Assembly: GCA_024707405.1 (NCBI GenBank)
Contig: JANPZU010000003.1
Location: forward strand, 1-64,000
Direction of reading: 5' to 3'
Source of the DNA: Luteimonas sp.
GTDB lineage: Bacteria; Pseudomonadota; Gammaproteobacteria; Xanthomonadales; Xanthomonadaceae
DNA: 64,000 nt
This document shows, piece after piece, positions 37,943-47,180 of the stretch. Under the pieces are notes generated by a model. It made no database searches, was not told the DNA's origin, and saw nothing but the letters and a program-made list of their open reading frames with translations. The position numbers and the translations under genes are program-made. Every line of letters begins with the position of its first letter. Position 1 is the stretch's first letter.

Positions 37943-39088
37943 ATGAACGCCGAAGACATCGACCTGCTGATCCGCCGCGAACTGCCCGCCGCCACCCGCG
38001 GCGATGCCGATGCCTACGGCCGGATCGTGGTGGCCAGCCAGAACACGGTCACGGCGGTGGCGCTGGCGATCACCCGCGACGTCTCCAGCAGCGAAGACAT
38101 CGCGCAAGAAGCCTTCATGTCCGCCTGGCACAACCTGCCACGGCTGAAGAACACGGCCAGCTTCCTGCCCTGGTTGCGGCAGATCACGCGCAACCTCGCC
38201 CACGACCACCTGCGCGGCCTGCGCAACCGCCCGCTCGACGGCGAAGCCGCGGAACTGGCGATCCAGCACGCCGCCGATCCATCCGCCTGCCCTATGCAGT
38301 CCACGCTCGACGCCGAGCGCGATGCCATCGCCGCCGACCTGATTTCGGAACTGCCCGAGGACAGCCGCGAAGTGCTGCTGCTGTTCTATCGCGAGGGCCA
38401 GAGCTCGAAGCAGGTCGCACGCCTGCTGGGCATGTCCGACGCCGCCGTGCGCAAGCGCCTGTCGCGTGCGCGCCAGAGCGTGCACGACGACATGCTGGCG
38501 CGCTTCAGCGAGTTCGCGCGCAGCAGCGCCCCGACGGCTGCGTTCGCCGTGGGCATCACCGCCTCGATCGGCTTCACCAAGCCCGCCGCCGCCGCGGGAT
38601 TGGGCGTCGCCACCAAGTCGCTGGCCGGCGGCCTGTTCGCGCGTTTCGCGATGGGCTTCGCAGGTGCGGCCGCGGGCGGACTGCTCGGCGGACTGGTCGC
38701 GGCCTGGTTCAGCCGCGGCATCGTGCTGGCCTATGCCGACAACGCCGACGAACTCTCCACCATCCAGCGTTTCTCGTGGCGCTACATGCTGGCCACGCTG
38801 GCCTCGACCCTCGTGGTCATCGCCATCCACCTGCTGTTCCACGAGCCGCGACTGACGCTGGCGACGATCTTCGTCGCGCTGCTGGCGATGAACTGGCAAT
38901 TGCTGGTGCTGCTGCCGAAGCTGATGGCGCCGATGATCGAACGCGATGCGCGGCGCGATCCGGCAGGCGCACGGTCGCGGCTGCTGGCCTATCGGTTGAC
39001 CTGGGGCCGCACCGGCATGATGCTGAGCAACATCATCGTGATTGGTTCGATCGTGATCGCGCACATGCACTTCAGCACCACGGGCTGA
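37943..39088 (+). CDS. ECF sigma factor with C-terminal membrane domain
   Basis: 381 residues. Residues 1-190 are a sigma70-family ECF factor: region 2 (SSSEDIAQEAFMSAWHNLPRLKNTASFLPWLRQITRNLAHDH) and region 4 (LISELPEDSREVLLLFYREGQSSKQVARLLGMSDAAVRKRLSRARQ). The rest is hydrophobic with four likely helices (about 235-258, 279-297, 305-325, 357-376). Such fusions tether the sigma factor to the membrane, and the tail may act as its own anti-sigma. ATG 37943 was chosen because region 2 begins shortly after. No separate anti-sigma gene is adjacent. Confidence 0.88.
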   Translation: MNAEDIDLLIRRELPAATRGDADAYGRIVVASQNTVTAVALAITRDVSSSEDIAQEAFMSAWHNLPRLKNTASFLPWLRQITRNLAHDHLRGLRNRPLDGEAAELAIQHAADPSACPMQSTLDAERDAIAADLISELPEDSREVLLLFYREGQSSKQVARLLGMSDAAVRKRLSRARQSVHDDMLARFSEFARSSAPTAAFAVGITASIGFTKPAAAAGLGVATKSLAGGLFARFAMGFAGAAAGGLLGGLVAAWFSRGIVLAYADNADELSTIQRFSWRYMLATLASTLVVIAIHLLFHEPRLTLATIFVALLAMNWQLLVLLPKLMAPMIERDARRDPAGARSRLLAYRLTWGRTGMMLSNIIVIGSIVIAHMHFSTTG

Positions 39089-39111
39089 TCTTCGCGCCAC
39101 GGCCATGACAC

Positions 39112-39139
39112 AAAAAAGCCCGCATCTTTCGATGCGGGC
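39112..39139 (-). terminator. terminator of the EF-hand gene
   Basis: 9-bp stem (39118-39126 with 39131-39139), loop TTTC. On the minus strand a run of six T follows (39112-39117). It also follows the convergent sigma factor gene by 29 bp. Confidence 0.8.
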
Positions 39140-39161
39140 CTTTGCTTCCCCGAACGCCGTG

Positions 39162-39833
39162 TCAGCGGCCGCGGTCGAACCGCAGTTCGTCGCGACCGAG
39201 GAAACCGTCGCCATTCTCGTCGAACCAGGCGAAGCGGTTCGCCAGACGCGGCATCTTTTCCTGCACTTCGACGCGGCTCAACTTGCCATCGCCATTGAGG
39301 TCGGCCGCGGCGAAACGTTCGTCGAAACGCTGGCGCATCTCCGCCTCCCGCTGCGGGCGTTGGCTTTGGTGCCAAGCACGCAACTCGGCCCGGGTGACGT
39401 GGCCGTCGCGGTTGGTGTCGATGGCATCGAAGTTCTCCAGCAGACGGTTCTTGCCGTCGCGTCCGGTGAGGGCCGCCGCGACTTCTTCGCGGCTCAGGCG
39501 ACCATCGCCGTTGGTGTCCAGGCGCTCCGGGCCACCGAAGCCCCGGCCATGTCCATGGCGGCCTTCGCCATGCCCGCGACCGCGCTTGCCATGCTCGCCG
39601 CGACGCGGACGCTCGCTGGCATCGAGCTTGCCGTCGCCATTCTTGTCGAGTTGGTCGAAACGCTCGGCCAGGCGCGGGAATTTCGCGGCTTCGGCGCGAT
39701 CGATCACGCCATCGCCATTGGCATCGATGTTCATGCGCGCGGCACGTTCCTGCCGCGGTTGCGACGTCTGAGCGATGGCGGCGGTCGCGAACAGTGACAG
39801 CACGATGGCGGCGGCCAGGGTCTTCTTCATCAT
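39162..39833 (-). CDS. secreted six-EF-hand calcium-binding protein
   Basis: 223 residues with a signal peptide ([20 protein letters not shown]). Six canonical 12-residue EF loops begin at D37, D63, D106, D139, D178 and D205 (for example [36 protein letters not shown]). A Gly/His/Arg-rich spacer (about 77-103) lies between loops 2 and 3. GAGGAA precedes the first of two adjacent ATGs. Likely a periplasmic calcium buffer or sensor. The partner is unknown. Confidence 0.88.
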   Translation of the reverse strand: MMKKTLAAAIVLSLFATAAIAQTSQPRQERAARMNIDANGDGVIDRAEAAKFPRLAERFDQLDKNGDGKLDASERPRRGEHGKRGRGHGEGRHGHGRGFGGPERLDTNGDGRLSREEVAAALTGRDGKNRLLENFDAIDTNRDGHVTRAELRAWHQSQRPQREAEMRQRFDERFAAADLNGDGKLSRVEVQEKMPRLANRFAWFDENGDGFLGRDELRFDRGR

Positions 39834-40001
39834 GTCGGGTTCCTCGAAGGCGGCACCAGCGCCGCAGGTGCCTCCATGAACGCCCATGCCATTGGCCCGG
39901 TTGACAGCATGGCCGGCGGGTTCAGGCACCGGACAGTCGCACGTCGCGCCCCACGCGACCGGCCACGGTTATGCTGGCGTGGTACGGGCCTCGGCATCGC
40001 G

Positions 40002-40724
40002 ATGGGCGACCACGACAACCTGCGGCTGTTCCACACCGGCGACCACGCCTGCGGCTACTGGCCCGAGCGCGTCGCGCGCGACCTCGTGTTCGACCCCAAC
40101 GACCCCCGCCTCGACGCGGTCTACCCGCAAGCCTTGCAGTGGGGCTTCCGCCGTTCTGGCGACATCCTCTACCGGCCGCATTGCCAAGGCTGTCGCGCGT
40201 GCATCGCGGTGCGCATCCCGGTTGCTGCGTTCGTGCCCGATCGCAGCCAGCGACGCTGCCTGGCACGCAATGCCGACGTGACCGCGCGCATCCTGCCCGC
40301 GGAGCGCACCGAGGAGCGTCTCGCGCTGTATCGGCGCTACCTGGTGCATCGCCACCCCGCGGGCGGCATGGACACGCACGGCGCCAGCGAGTTCGACCAG
40401 TTCCTGATCGGCCGCTGGGCGCAAGGCCGTTTCCTCGAACTGCGCAGCAAAGGGCGACTGCTCGCGGTCGCCGTCACCGACCTTGCGCCACGCGCGATGT
40501 CGGCGGTGTATACCTTCTACGATCCCGACGAATTGCAACGCGGCCTGGGTACGCTTGCCATCCTCAAGCAGATCGAATGGGCGGCGCGCGAACATCGCGA
40601 ACACCTCTACCTGGGCTACTGGATTTCCGGACACGACAAGATGGACTACAAACGCAGGTTCAAGCCGCTCGAACGATTCGACGGACGCCAATGGCGACGC
40701 TTCGACGCGACCTCCGGGGAATGA
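40002..40724 (+). CDS. bpt: aspartate/glutamate leucyltransferase Bpt
   Basis: 240 residues. N-terminal ATE domain with [20 protein letters not shown] and the paired-cysteine motif [15 protein letters not shown]. The C-terminal GNAT-like part has [29 protein letters not shown] and [22 protein letters not shown]. Adds leucine to N-terminal Asp/Glu of proteins, marking them for ClpS/ClpAP. The stop overlaps the start of the next gene (ATGA). Confidence 0.95.
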   Translation: MGDHDNLRLFHTGDHACGYWPERVARDLVFDPNDPRLDAVYPQALQWGFRRSGDILYRPHCQGCRACIAVRIPVAAFVPDRSQRRCLARNADVTARILPAERTEERLALYRRYLVHRHPAGGMDTHGASEFDQFLIGRWAQGRFLELRSKGRLLAVAVTDLAPRAMSAVYTFYDPDELQRGLGTLAILKQIEWAAREHREHLYLGYWISGHDKMDYKRRFKPLERFDGRQWRRFDATSGE

Positions 40725-41974
40725 TCGTGCATCGACTGTCCGCCCTCTTCGCAACGCTTGCCATCGCCACGTTCGCGATCACCGCGTGTGCGCATGCACC
40801 CGACACCGCCGCCACGGACGACACGATGACCGACCGCACGATCCGCATCGCCAGCTACAACGTGTCGCTGTACGACGAGGACACGGGCGGGCTGATCCGG
40901 CGACTGGAACTGGGCAACGCGCAGGCCAGGCGGATCGCGGCGGTACTGCAGGTCGTGCGCCCCGACATCGTGCTGCTCAACGAATTCGACTACGACGAAG
41001 CCGGCCGTGCCGCCGACCTGTTCCAGCATGACTACCTCGAACAGCCGCAACCCGGCGGTGGCGACGCATTGCGCTACCCGTATCGCTACTTCGCGCCGGT
41101 GAACACCGGCGTGCAGAGCGGACTCGACCTCGACAACAACGGCAGCGTCGGCGGCGATGGCCGCGACCGTGGCAACGACGCCTGGGGCTACGGCCTGCAC
41201 CCCGGCCAGTACGGCATGCTGCTGCTGTCGAAATTCCCCATCGACGCCGCGCAGGCGCGCACCTTCCAGTTGCTCAAGTGGAGCGACATGCCGGGCGCGC
41301 GACGCCCGGTCGATCCCGCGACCGGCCAGCCGTTCCATGCCGATGCCGTGTGGTCGCAATTGCGCCTGTCGTCCAAATCGCACTGGGACGTCCCGGTCGA
41401 AACGCCGCTCGGCACGGTGCACATCCTCGCATCGCATCCCACGCCGCCGACATTCGACGGCCCGGAGAACCGCAACGGCCTGCGCAACCACGACGAGATC
41501 CGTCTGTGGCGCGAATACATCACGCCCGGCGCGCTTCCGCCAGGCACGAAGCCATGGCTGTGCGACGACAACGGCACCTGCGGTGGACTTGCCGATGGTG
41601 CGTTGTTCGCGATCCTCGGCGACCTCAACAACGATCCGGTCGATGGCGACGGCGAACACGAGGCCATCGTCGAACTGCTGGAACACCCACGCGTGCTGCG
41701 ACACGCCACCCCACGCAGCGAAGGTGCAATCGCATCAGCCGAGGCCGAAGGCGGTGCGAACCTTCAGCACCGGAGCGCGCACGCGCACGACACCGCCAAC
41801 CTCAACCCGCGCGTGGGTAACCTGCGCCTGGACTACGCCTTGCCTTCGGTCGGCTTCACGCCCACCGGCAGCGGCGTGTTCTGGCCGAAGCGCGGTGAAC
41901 CGGGATCGGAACTGGTTGATGCCAGCGACCACCGGCTGGTGTGGGTGGACGTGGCAACGCCGTCGGCGCCCTGA
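40721..41974 (+). CDS. endonuclease/exonuclease/phosphatase-family lipoprotein
   Basis: 417 residues. Lipoprotein signal with lipobox ITAC (Cys about 23). EEP motifs: [69 protein letters not shown] and the C-terminal DASDHRLVW catalytic pair. Between them is a calcium-site-like loop [20 protein letters not shown]. Probably an envelope-anchored phosphodiesterase or nuclease that works on extracellular DNA or phosphoesters. Start overlaps bpt. The ATG-proximal ribosome site is poor, so expression may depend on coupling. Confidence 0.87.
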   Translation: MIVHRLSALFATLAIATFAITACAHAPDTAATDDTMTDRTIRIASYNVSLYDEDTGGLIRRLELGNAQARRIAAVLQVVRPDIVLLNEFDYDEAGRAADLFQHDYLEQPQPGGGDALRYPYRYFAPVNTGVQSGLDLDNNGSVGGDGRDRGNDAWGYGLHPGQYGMLLLSKFPIDAAQARTFQLLKWSDMPGARRPVDPATGQPFHADAVWSQLRLSSKSHWDVPVETPLGTVHILASHPTPPTFDGPENRNGLRNHDEIRLWREYITPGALPPGTKPWLCDDNGTCGGLADGALFAILGDLNNDPVDGDGEHEAIVELLEHPRVLRHATPRSEGAIASAEAEGGANLQHRSAHAHDTANLNPRVGNLRLDYALPSVGFTPTGSGVFWPKRGEPGSELVDASDHRLVWVDVATPSAP

Positions 41975-42005
41975 CGATCCGTCTGCAACGGAGGCGACCT
42001 CGCAG

Positions 42006-42341
42006 CTAGCCTTCCTTGGGCGGCGGCGCATCCGTTGCCGCGGACGGCTCGGCCATCGGCGCGATCGCCTGGTGCGGCCTGAACCCGAAGCTGCCGTCCT
42101 GCTGCGTCGAGACGATCATCATCACCATGCTCGACGGCAACATCAGCTCGAGCGTCACGTCGCGGCCCTCCGGCGTCTTGCCGCGCAGGGTCATCTCGAT
42201 GAAGCCGCCTGCGGTGTCCACCTCGTCGCAGGCCACGTGCGGGCCGGTCAGGCTGTCCTGCAGGTAGGGCTTGATCGCGCCGCCCAAGGCTTCCAGCGCC
42301 TGCGGGAAGAAGAAAACCGCATATCCGGCGTGTCCGTTCAT
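42006..42341 (-). CDS. conserved-looking hypothetical protein
   Basis: 111 residues, no signal or membrane segment. Seen: NGHAGYAVFFFPQALEALGGAIKPYLQD, a beta-rich middle (GGFIEMTLRGKTPEGRDVTLELMLPSSMVMMIVST) and a Pro/Ala-rich tail. The start is ATG 42341, or GTG 42344 just before it. Convergent with the EEP gene and divergent from the SPFH operon across 157 bp. No family recognised. Confidence 0.7.
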   Translation of the reverse strand: MNGHAGYAVFFFPQALEALGGAIKPYLQDSLTGPHVACDEVDTAGGFIEMTLRGKTPEGRDVTLELMLPSSMVMMIVSTQQDGSFGFRPHQAIAPMAEPSAATDAPPPKEG

Positions 42342-42435
42342 CACTCGCCCCCGATGGCCATGCGGGCATCTTCGCAGATCGCCCCACCGGCAACCACATT
42401 GAAAATCAACAGGTTACCGGGCGACAAAATATTTC

Positions 42436-42464
42436 TTGACGATGTGATATCAAATTGATATCAA
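42436..42464 (+). promoter_or_regulatory. promoter and paired-palindrome operator of the SPFH/Arc operon
   Basis: TTGACG (42436-42441) and TATCAA (42459-42464) with a 17-bp spacer. Two copies of the palindrome TGATATCA (42445-42452 and 42456-42463) lie between and across the boxes, centre to centre 11 bp. Ribbon-helix-helix repressors of the Arc type bind exactly such paired subsites, and the operon encodes one. GGAG follows before the ATG at 42499. Confidence 0.72.
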
Positions 42465-42498
42465 TATTTCCGGCCCACGGTGGGCCCGGAGAACCACC

Positions 42499-43365
42499 AT
42501 GAAAGAAAACCCGATTCGCTCCCTGCCCGGCATCCCGACGCTGCTGGCCCTGATTGCGCTCCTGGTCGCCGCCGGCTGGCTGATGCTGAGTGCGATCCAC
42601 GGCACTGGCGGTGTGACGGCACTGGTCACGGGCTTGTCGCTCGGCGCCATCGGCGTGTTCGGTCTGGTCGGCCTGTACATGGTCGAGCCGAACCAGGCCG
42701 CGGTGCTGACCCTGTTCGGCCGCTACGTGGGCACGGTGAAGGAGAACGGCCTGCGCTGGAACAACCCGTTCTTCACCAAGAAGAAAGTCTCGCTGCGCGT
42801 GCGCAATTTCGAGAGCGGCAAGCTCAAGGTCAACGAACTCGACGGCTCGCCCATCGAGATCGCCTCGGTGATCGTGTGGCGCGTGGTCGATTCGGCCGAA
42901 GCGGTGTTCAACGTCGACGACTACGAGAGCTTCGTGCACATCCAGTCCGAAGCCGCGCTGCGCGCGATGGCCACCAGCTATCCCTACGACCAGCACGAGG
43001 AAGGCGAGATCTCGCTGCGCAGCCATCCGCAGGAAATCTCCGACCGGCTCAAGGAACAACTCGACGAACGCCTCACCGCCGCCGGCGTGGATGTGCTGGA
43101 AGCGCGGATCAGCCATCTCGCCTACGCGCCCGAGATCGCGCAGGCGATGCTGCAACGGCAGCAGGCCAACGCGGTGATCGCAGCACGCACGCGGATCGTC
43201 GCCGGCGCCGTGGGGATGGTGGAGATGGCGCTGTCCGAGCTGGAGAAGAGCGGCACGGTCAAGCTGGACGAAGAGCGTCGCGCCGCCATGGTCAGCAACC
43301 TGCTGGTGGTGCTGTGCGGCGACCGCAGCACGCAGCCCATCGTCAACACCGGTTCGCTGTACTGA
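42499..43365 (+). CDS. SPFH/band-7 domain membrane protein
   Basis: 288 residues. Two hydrophobic helices (about 13-33 and 42-62), then the SPFH domain: [78 protein letters not shown] and a C-terminal coiled region [39 protein letters not shown] proteins form rings that organise membrane microdomains and control proteases. It heads a nine-gene operon (gaps of -4 to +13 bp), so the neighbours probably act at the same membrane site (inference). Confidence 0.93.
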   Translation: MKENPIRSLPGIPTLLALIALLVAAGWLMLSAIHGTGGVTALVTGLSLGAIGVFGLVGLYMVEPNQAAVLTLFGRYVGTVKENGLRWNNPFFTKKKVSLRVRNFESGKLKVNELDGSPIEIASVIVWRVVDSAEAVFNVDDYESFVHIQSEAALRAMATSYPYDQHEEGEISLRSHPQEISDRLKEQLDERLTAAGVDVLEARISHLAYAPEIAQAMLQRQQANAVIAARTRIVAGAVGMVEMALSELEKSGTVKLDEERRAAMVSNLLVVLCGDRSTQPIVNTGSLY

Positions 43366-43372
43366 GCCGCGG

Positions 43373-43648
43373 ATGGATCTCTTCGCGCCATTGCTGGTTG
43401 CCATCGGCGGGATGCCCGCGCTGGGCATCGCCGCCTGGTACGCACGCGTCGCCGATCCGCTGGCGAGGATCGTCGCCCTGCACTGGGCGATGATCGCGCT
43501 GTGCATGTTCCTGGGCGCACTCGGGTTGTATTGGGCCGGCGCACAACAGGGGCGCATCGCGACGGTGGCTGTGCTGATGGTCGTTGCGGTGAACGCATTG
43601 GCACTGTCGATGATCCTGCGGCTGCGCCACGGCGACCGGAGGCGCTGA
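43373..43648 (+). CDS. small membrane protein of the SPFH operon
   Basis: 91 residues with three hydrophobic helices ([64 protein letters not shown]) and a basic C-terminus. It starts 7 bp after the SPFH gene and 4 bp before the Arc gene. No family recognised. Its position suggests a membrane partner of the SPFH ring. Confidence 0.8.
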   Translation: MDLFAPLLVAIGGMPALGIAAWYARVADPLARIVALHWAMIALCMFLGALGLYWAGAQQGRIATVAVLMVVAVNALALSMILRLRHGDRRR

Positions 43649-43652
43649 CGCC

Positions 43653-43844
43653 ATGGCAGAGAAGAAGGCCTATCCCCTGCGCATCAACGCCGAAGTGCTG
43701 ACGGCGGCGCAGAAGTGGGCGGACGACGAAATCCGCAGCCTCAACGCGCAGATCGAATACGTGCTGCGCGATGCGCTGCGCAAGGCCGGCAGGCTGCCCA
43801 GGGACGGATCGCAGCTTGGCAGCGACGAGGGATCCTCTGCATGA
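43653..43844 (+). CDS. Arc-family ribbon-helix-helix DNA-binding protein
   Basis: 63 residues. The strand [42 protein letters not shown] shows the RHH beta strand (alternating Y-L-I residues pointing at DNA) followed by two helices. Arc-type proteins bind as dimers of dimers to paired operator subsites about 11 bp apart, and such a site overlaps the promoter of this operon. Likely an autoregulator. The stop overlaps the next start (ATGA). Confidence 0.9.
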   Translation: MAEKKAYPLRINAEVLTAAQKWADDEIRSLNAQIEYVLRDALRKAGRLPRDGSQLGSDEGSSA

Positions 43845-44647
43845 GCATCACCTGGGCCAAGGTCAGGAAGGTCTGGGCCATCACCGGCACGATCGTGCTG
43901 GTGGCGACGGTCGGCTGGGCGCTGCTTGCTTTCCGCGCCAACGACACCGCACGCGATGCCCTGCACGGGGACGAGCGTGTTTCCGTCGAAGCCGCCGATG
44001 GCGTGTGGCATTTCGAGCCTGCCGTCGCCACGCCCGGCGCGGCATCGCTGCTGTTCTTCCCGGGCGGCATGGTCGATCCCGTCGCCTACGCACCGCTGCT
44101 CCGCGACGTGGCCGCGCACGGCCATCGCGCGATGCTGGTCGCCCTGCCACGCCGCGGTGCCTTCGGTGGCGCCGAGGATCCGGCCTTGCTGGCGCACGCG
44201 CGTGCGCTGACGACCGATGCCGGCAGCCGCTGGGTGGTCGCGGGCCACTCGAAGGGCGGCAAGGTGGCCGCGCTGTTCGCACATGCGCATCCCGAGCACA
44301 CCGCGGCGCTCGTGCTGATCGGCACCTCGCATCCGCGTGACGTCGACCTCTCCGACGCCGCGTTCCCGGTCGTCCAGGTGCTGGGGGATCGCGATCCCAT
44401 CGCCAGCATCGAACGCGCAAACCGCAACCGCCGCAACCTGCCCGCCGACGCGTCGAGGATCGTGGTGGAAGGCGGCAATCATTCCCGTTTCGGCGAGTAC
44501 GGCTTCCAACCGGGCGACCGGTTCGCGGCGGTCTCGCGCGAACGGCAACGCGAGGCGACACTGTCCGCGCTGCTGTCAGCCCTCGCATCCGTGCAACCGG
44601 CATCGAACGACCCGGCCATGCACACGACAATGGAGCCATCACCATGA
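43841..44647 (+). CDS. membrane-anchored alpha/beta hydrolase
   Basis: 268 residues. One N-terminal transmembrane helix ([21 protein letters not shown]) places the catalytic domain outside the cytoplasm. Nucleophile elbow [17 protein letters not shown], oxyanion strand [18 protein letters not shown], acid [11 protein letters not shown] and His [12 protein letters not shown]. This resembles the alpha/beta hydrolase group found in Gram-positive and gammaproteobacterial membrane operons. Substrate unknown. Both ends overlap neighbours by 4 bp. Confidence 0.87.
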   Translation: MSITWAKVRKVWAITGTIVLVATVGWALLAFRANDTARDALHGDERVSVEAADGVWHFEPAVATPGAASLLFFPGGMVDPVAYAPLLRDVAAHGHRAMLVALPRRGAFGGAEDPALLAHARALTTDAGSRWVVAGHSKGGKVAALFAHAHPEHTAALVLIGTSHPRDVDLSDAAFPVVQVLGDRDPIASIERANRNRRNLPADASRIVVEGGNHSRFGEYGFQPGDRFAAVSRERQREATLSALLSALASVQPASNDPAMHTTMEPSP

Positions 44648-44826
44648 GCAAGCGCTGGACATACCTGGTCGTCGAAGTGAAGACCAACTGGAAAGGCGGC
44701 TTCAAGAGCGACGCCTTGAAGGAAGAACTCGACAGGCACGGAAAGATGGGCTGGGAACTGGTGAACGTGGTGCATGCGTTCCCCACGATTTCGTCACCGA
44801 CACTGATCTTCAAGAAGGAGCAATGA
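44644..44826 (+). CDS. DUF4177-like small protein
   Basis: 60 residues: [18 protein letters not shown], then a helix SDALKEELDRHGKMGWELV and two strands. The strand-helix-GWELV pattern is that of DUF4177, small soluble proteins of unknown role often found beside membrane or signalling genes. Overlaps the hydrolase gene. Confidence 0.83.
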   Translation: MSKRWTYLVVEVKTNWKGGFKSDALKEELDRHGKMGWELVNVVHAFPTISSPTLIFKKEQ

Positions 44827-44827
44827 C

Positions 44828-45226
44828 ATGAACCGAATCCCCCGTTTCCTCGCCGCACTCTGCCTCGCGATCGCCTTCGTTGTGCCCGCATCCGCGCAGG
44901 ATGGGGCCGACCCTACCGCCACCGCCGCGGCAGTCCTCGACCAGATGGAAGCCGGCGACTTCGAAGCCGCCACCGGCGATTTCAACGACCAGATGAAGGC
45001 CGCACTGGGCGCAACCCAGTTGGCGAGCCTGCAACTCCAGATCGAATCGGCGGGCCCGGTGCAGTCGCGTGGCGATGCGCAGGTGTCCAGCCGCGATGGA
45101 TACACCGTCGTCGTCCATCGCATCCAGCGCGAGCACGCAGCCCTCGACGCCACCGTCGCCATCGATGCCGAAGGCAAGGTCGCGGGGCTGCACTTCGCAC
45201 CCGCTGCCGACACCACCGCGAAGTGA
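44828..45226 (+). CDS. secreted DUF3887-like protein
   Basis: 132 residues. Signal peptide (FLAALCLAIAFVVPASAQ). The mature part, with ATAAAVLDQMEAGDFEAATGDFNDQMKAALGATQL and a four-strand C-terminal sheet ending AAVDAEGKVAGLHF-like, is a small cystatin/NTF2-like DUF3887 domain. The next gene carries the same domain fused to a hydrolase, so the two are probably paralogous partners. Confidence 0.8.
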   Translation: MNRIPRFLAALCLAIAFVVPASAQDGADPTATAAAVLDQMEAGDFEAATGDFNDQMKAALGATQLASLQLQIESAGPVQSRGDAQVSSRDGYTVVVHRIQREHAALDATVAIDAEGKVAGLHFAPAADTTAK

Positions 45227-45234
45227 GGCAAGCC

Positions 45235-46566
45235 GTGCGCCGCAACCCCTTCCTTTCCAGCACGCTGTTCGCCTGCGGATTGTGGCTGGCGACGGCGCTT
45301 CTCCCCGCCACGGCCTCCGATGCCGACAAGGATCGTGCGATCGCTCTCGCCGTGCAGACGCTCGACCGCCTGGACGCGGGCGAGTACCAGGCCATCGTCG
45401 AAAGCTTCACGCCGGAGGCACGCGCTGCGATCGATGCCGAAAGCCTGTCCAGGATCTGGACGGGCTTGCCCGCGCAACTGGGCGAGCCCACTGGACGTGG
45501 TGAGCCGGCATTCAACCTGCGCGGTGCGTTGCGCGTCGTGGTGATCCCGCTGCATTACGAGCGCGGCATGCTCAATGCCATCGTTTCCCTGGATGCGCAC
45601 GATCGCGTGGCCGGATTGTTGTTGCAGCCACCCGTGGCGGCGCCACCACCCCGCCCGGCCGCGGCAGCGGGTGTGCGCGAAACGGAAGTGCACATCGGCA
45701 GCGGCGAACGCGCCCTGCCCGGCACGCTCAGCCTGCCCGCCCCCGGCGACGGCCTCTTCCCCGGCGTGGTGCTGGTGCACGGCTCGGGCCCGCAGGATCG
45801 CGACGAAACCATCGGCCCGAACCGCCCCTTCCTCGACATCGCCCACGGCCTCGCAGCACAAGGCATCGCCGTGCTTCGCTACGACAAACGCACGCGCGCA
45901 CGCCCGCAGGATTACGCGACCGGCGAGTACGGCGTGGACGATGAAGTCACCCTCGATGCCGTCACCGCCATCGAAACGCTGCGCAACACACCGGGCATCG
46001 ACCCGCAACGCATTTACGTGCTCGGCCACAGCCTCGGCGCGATGATGGCGCCACGCATCGCGGCACGCGCCGACACCGCCGGTGCGATCCTGTTCGCCGC
46101 GCCTTCCCGCCCGCTGCTCGACATCCTGGTCGAACAGTTCGAGCGGATGGCCTCCGCCGACGGCACGGTGTCCGAAGCAGGACGCAAGGCCATCGACGGG
46201 CTGCAGGGCGGCATCGCGCGGATCCGCGCTGGCGAAGACGTCCCGGCATCGGAGGCTCCCCTCGGACAGTCGACCACCTACTGGCGCAGCATCGAAGCGG
46301 TGGATCCGGTCGGCGAGGCGAAGTCGCTGGCGATCCCGCTGCTCCTCCTGCACGGCCACCGCGACATCCAGGTCACCGACGACGATTGGCGTGGCTGGCG
46401 GGACGCCTTTGCCGACGACCCGCGCGCGAGGCTGAAATCCTATCCGGCGCTCAGCCACCTCGGCATCGCGGGAACCGGCCCCGGCTCGCTCGTCGACTAC
46501 CAGACGGCCGGGCGAGTCGATGCCGCGCTGATCCGAGACATCGTCGAATGGATCGGCCAACACTGA
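45235..46566 (+). CDS. secreted DUF3887-alpha/beta hydrolase fusion
   Basis: About 443 residues. Signal peptide, DUF3887-like domain (about 30-130, LAVQTLDRLDAGEYQAIVESFTPEARAAID), a Pro/Ala linker, then a hydrolase of the type FPGVVLVHGSGPQDRDETIGPNRPFLDIAHGLA with nucleophile VLGHSLGAMMAPRIA, acid LHGHRDIQVTDDD and His SHLGIAG. The order and the HGSGPQDRDETIGPN motif match dienelactone-hydrolase-like YjfP/EstA relatives. GTG 45235 is preceded by GAGG. GTG 45223 overlaps the previous stop and is the alternative start. Probably periplasmic esterase. Confidence 0.87.
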   Translation: MRRNPFLSSTLFACGLWLATALLPATASDADKDRAIALAVQTLDRLDAGEYQAIVESFTPEARAAIDAESLSRIWTGLPAQLGEPTGRGEPAFNLRGALRVVVIPLHYERGMLNAIVSLDAHDRVAGLLLQPPVAAPPPRPAAAAGVRETEVHIGSGERALPGTLSLPAPGDGLFPGVVLVHGSGPQDRDETIGPNRPFLDIAHGLAAQGIAVLRYDKRTRARPQDYATGEYGVDDEVTLDAVTAIETLRNTPGIDPQRIYVLGHSLGAMMAPRIAARADTAGAILFAAPSRPLLDILVEQFERMASADGTVSEAGRKAIDGLQGGIARIRAGEDVPASEAPLGQSTTYWRSIEAVDPVGEAKSLAIPLLLLHGHRDIQVTDDDWRGWRDAFADDPRARLKSYPALSHLGIAGTGPGSLVDYQTAGRVDAALIRDIVEWIGQH

Positions 46567-46577
46567 AAGGGACACGA

Positions 46578-47171
46578 ATGGACGACCAAGCCAAGCGCTG
46601 GCAACTCGAACGCCCTTCCGGCGCCGCCTACGCATTCCTGCTGCTGGTCACGATGGTGCTGCCCGTCGGCATCACCATCGCAGCGCTGACCCATGCCTTC
46701 CAGGCCGACGATGCCGCACTGCGGTTGATCGGCGACAGCCGCCAGCTCACGACCTGGCTGACGGTGGGCGGCATCGGCCTCTTCAGTGCCACGTTGTGGT
46801 GGTTCCTGCACCGCGTGTTCAGCCGCCACCGATTGGCACTGGTCGATGGCGTGCTGGAAGTTGCCACCACGTTCTACCGGCGCCGGCTTCCACTGGCCGA
46901 CCTGAAACTGGACGAAGCCCGCATCGTCGACCTCGACGAACGCACGGAACTTCGGCCGATGTTCAAGACCAACGGCACCGGATTGCCCGGTTTCAAGAGC
47001 GGCTGGTTCCGCCTGCGCAATCGCAACAAGGCGCTGGTGGCGATGGTCGGCGGCAAGCGCGTGGCGTGGATCCCGACCCGCGTCGGCTACGACCTGCTGT
47101 TGCAGCCGCGCAGTCCGCAAGCCTTGCTGGACGAACTGCGCAAGATGGCGGAGCGCGCGCCGCGGCGATAA
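46578..47171 (+). CDS. membrane protein with PH-like domain
   Basis: 197 residues. Two helices (AYAFLLLVTMVLPVGITIAAL and WLTVGGIGLFSATLWWFL) separated by an extracytoplasmic loop of about 30 residues, then a cytoplasmic beta-rich region (HRLALVDGVLEVATTFYRRRLPLADLKLDEARIVDLDE) resembling bacterial PH domains. A GGGA box precedes ATG 46578. Eighth gene of the SPFH operon. Function unknown. Confidence 0.8.
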   Translation: MDDQAKRWQLERPSGAAYAFLLLVTMVLPVGITIAALTHAFQADDAALRLIGDSRQLTTWLTVGGIGLFSATLWWFLHRVFSRHRLALVDGVLEVATTFYRRRLPLADLKLDEARIVDLDERTELRPMFKTNGTGLPGFKSGWFRLRNRNKALVAMVGGKRVAWIPTRVGYDLLLQPRSPQALLDELRKMAERAPRR

Positions 47172-47180
47172 CCTTCGCGC

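Noticed and set aside
39105-39797. Plus-strand frame opposite the EF-hand gene
   Set aside because: Antisense shadow of repeated EF loops. The minus strand has a signal peptide and six intact calcium loops.
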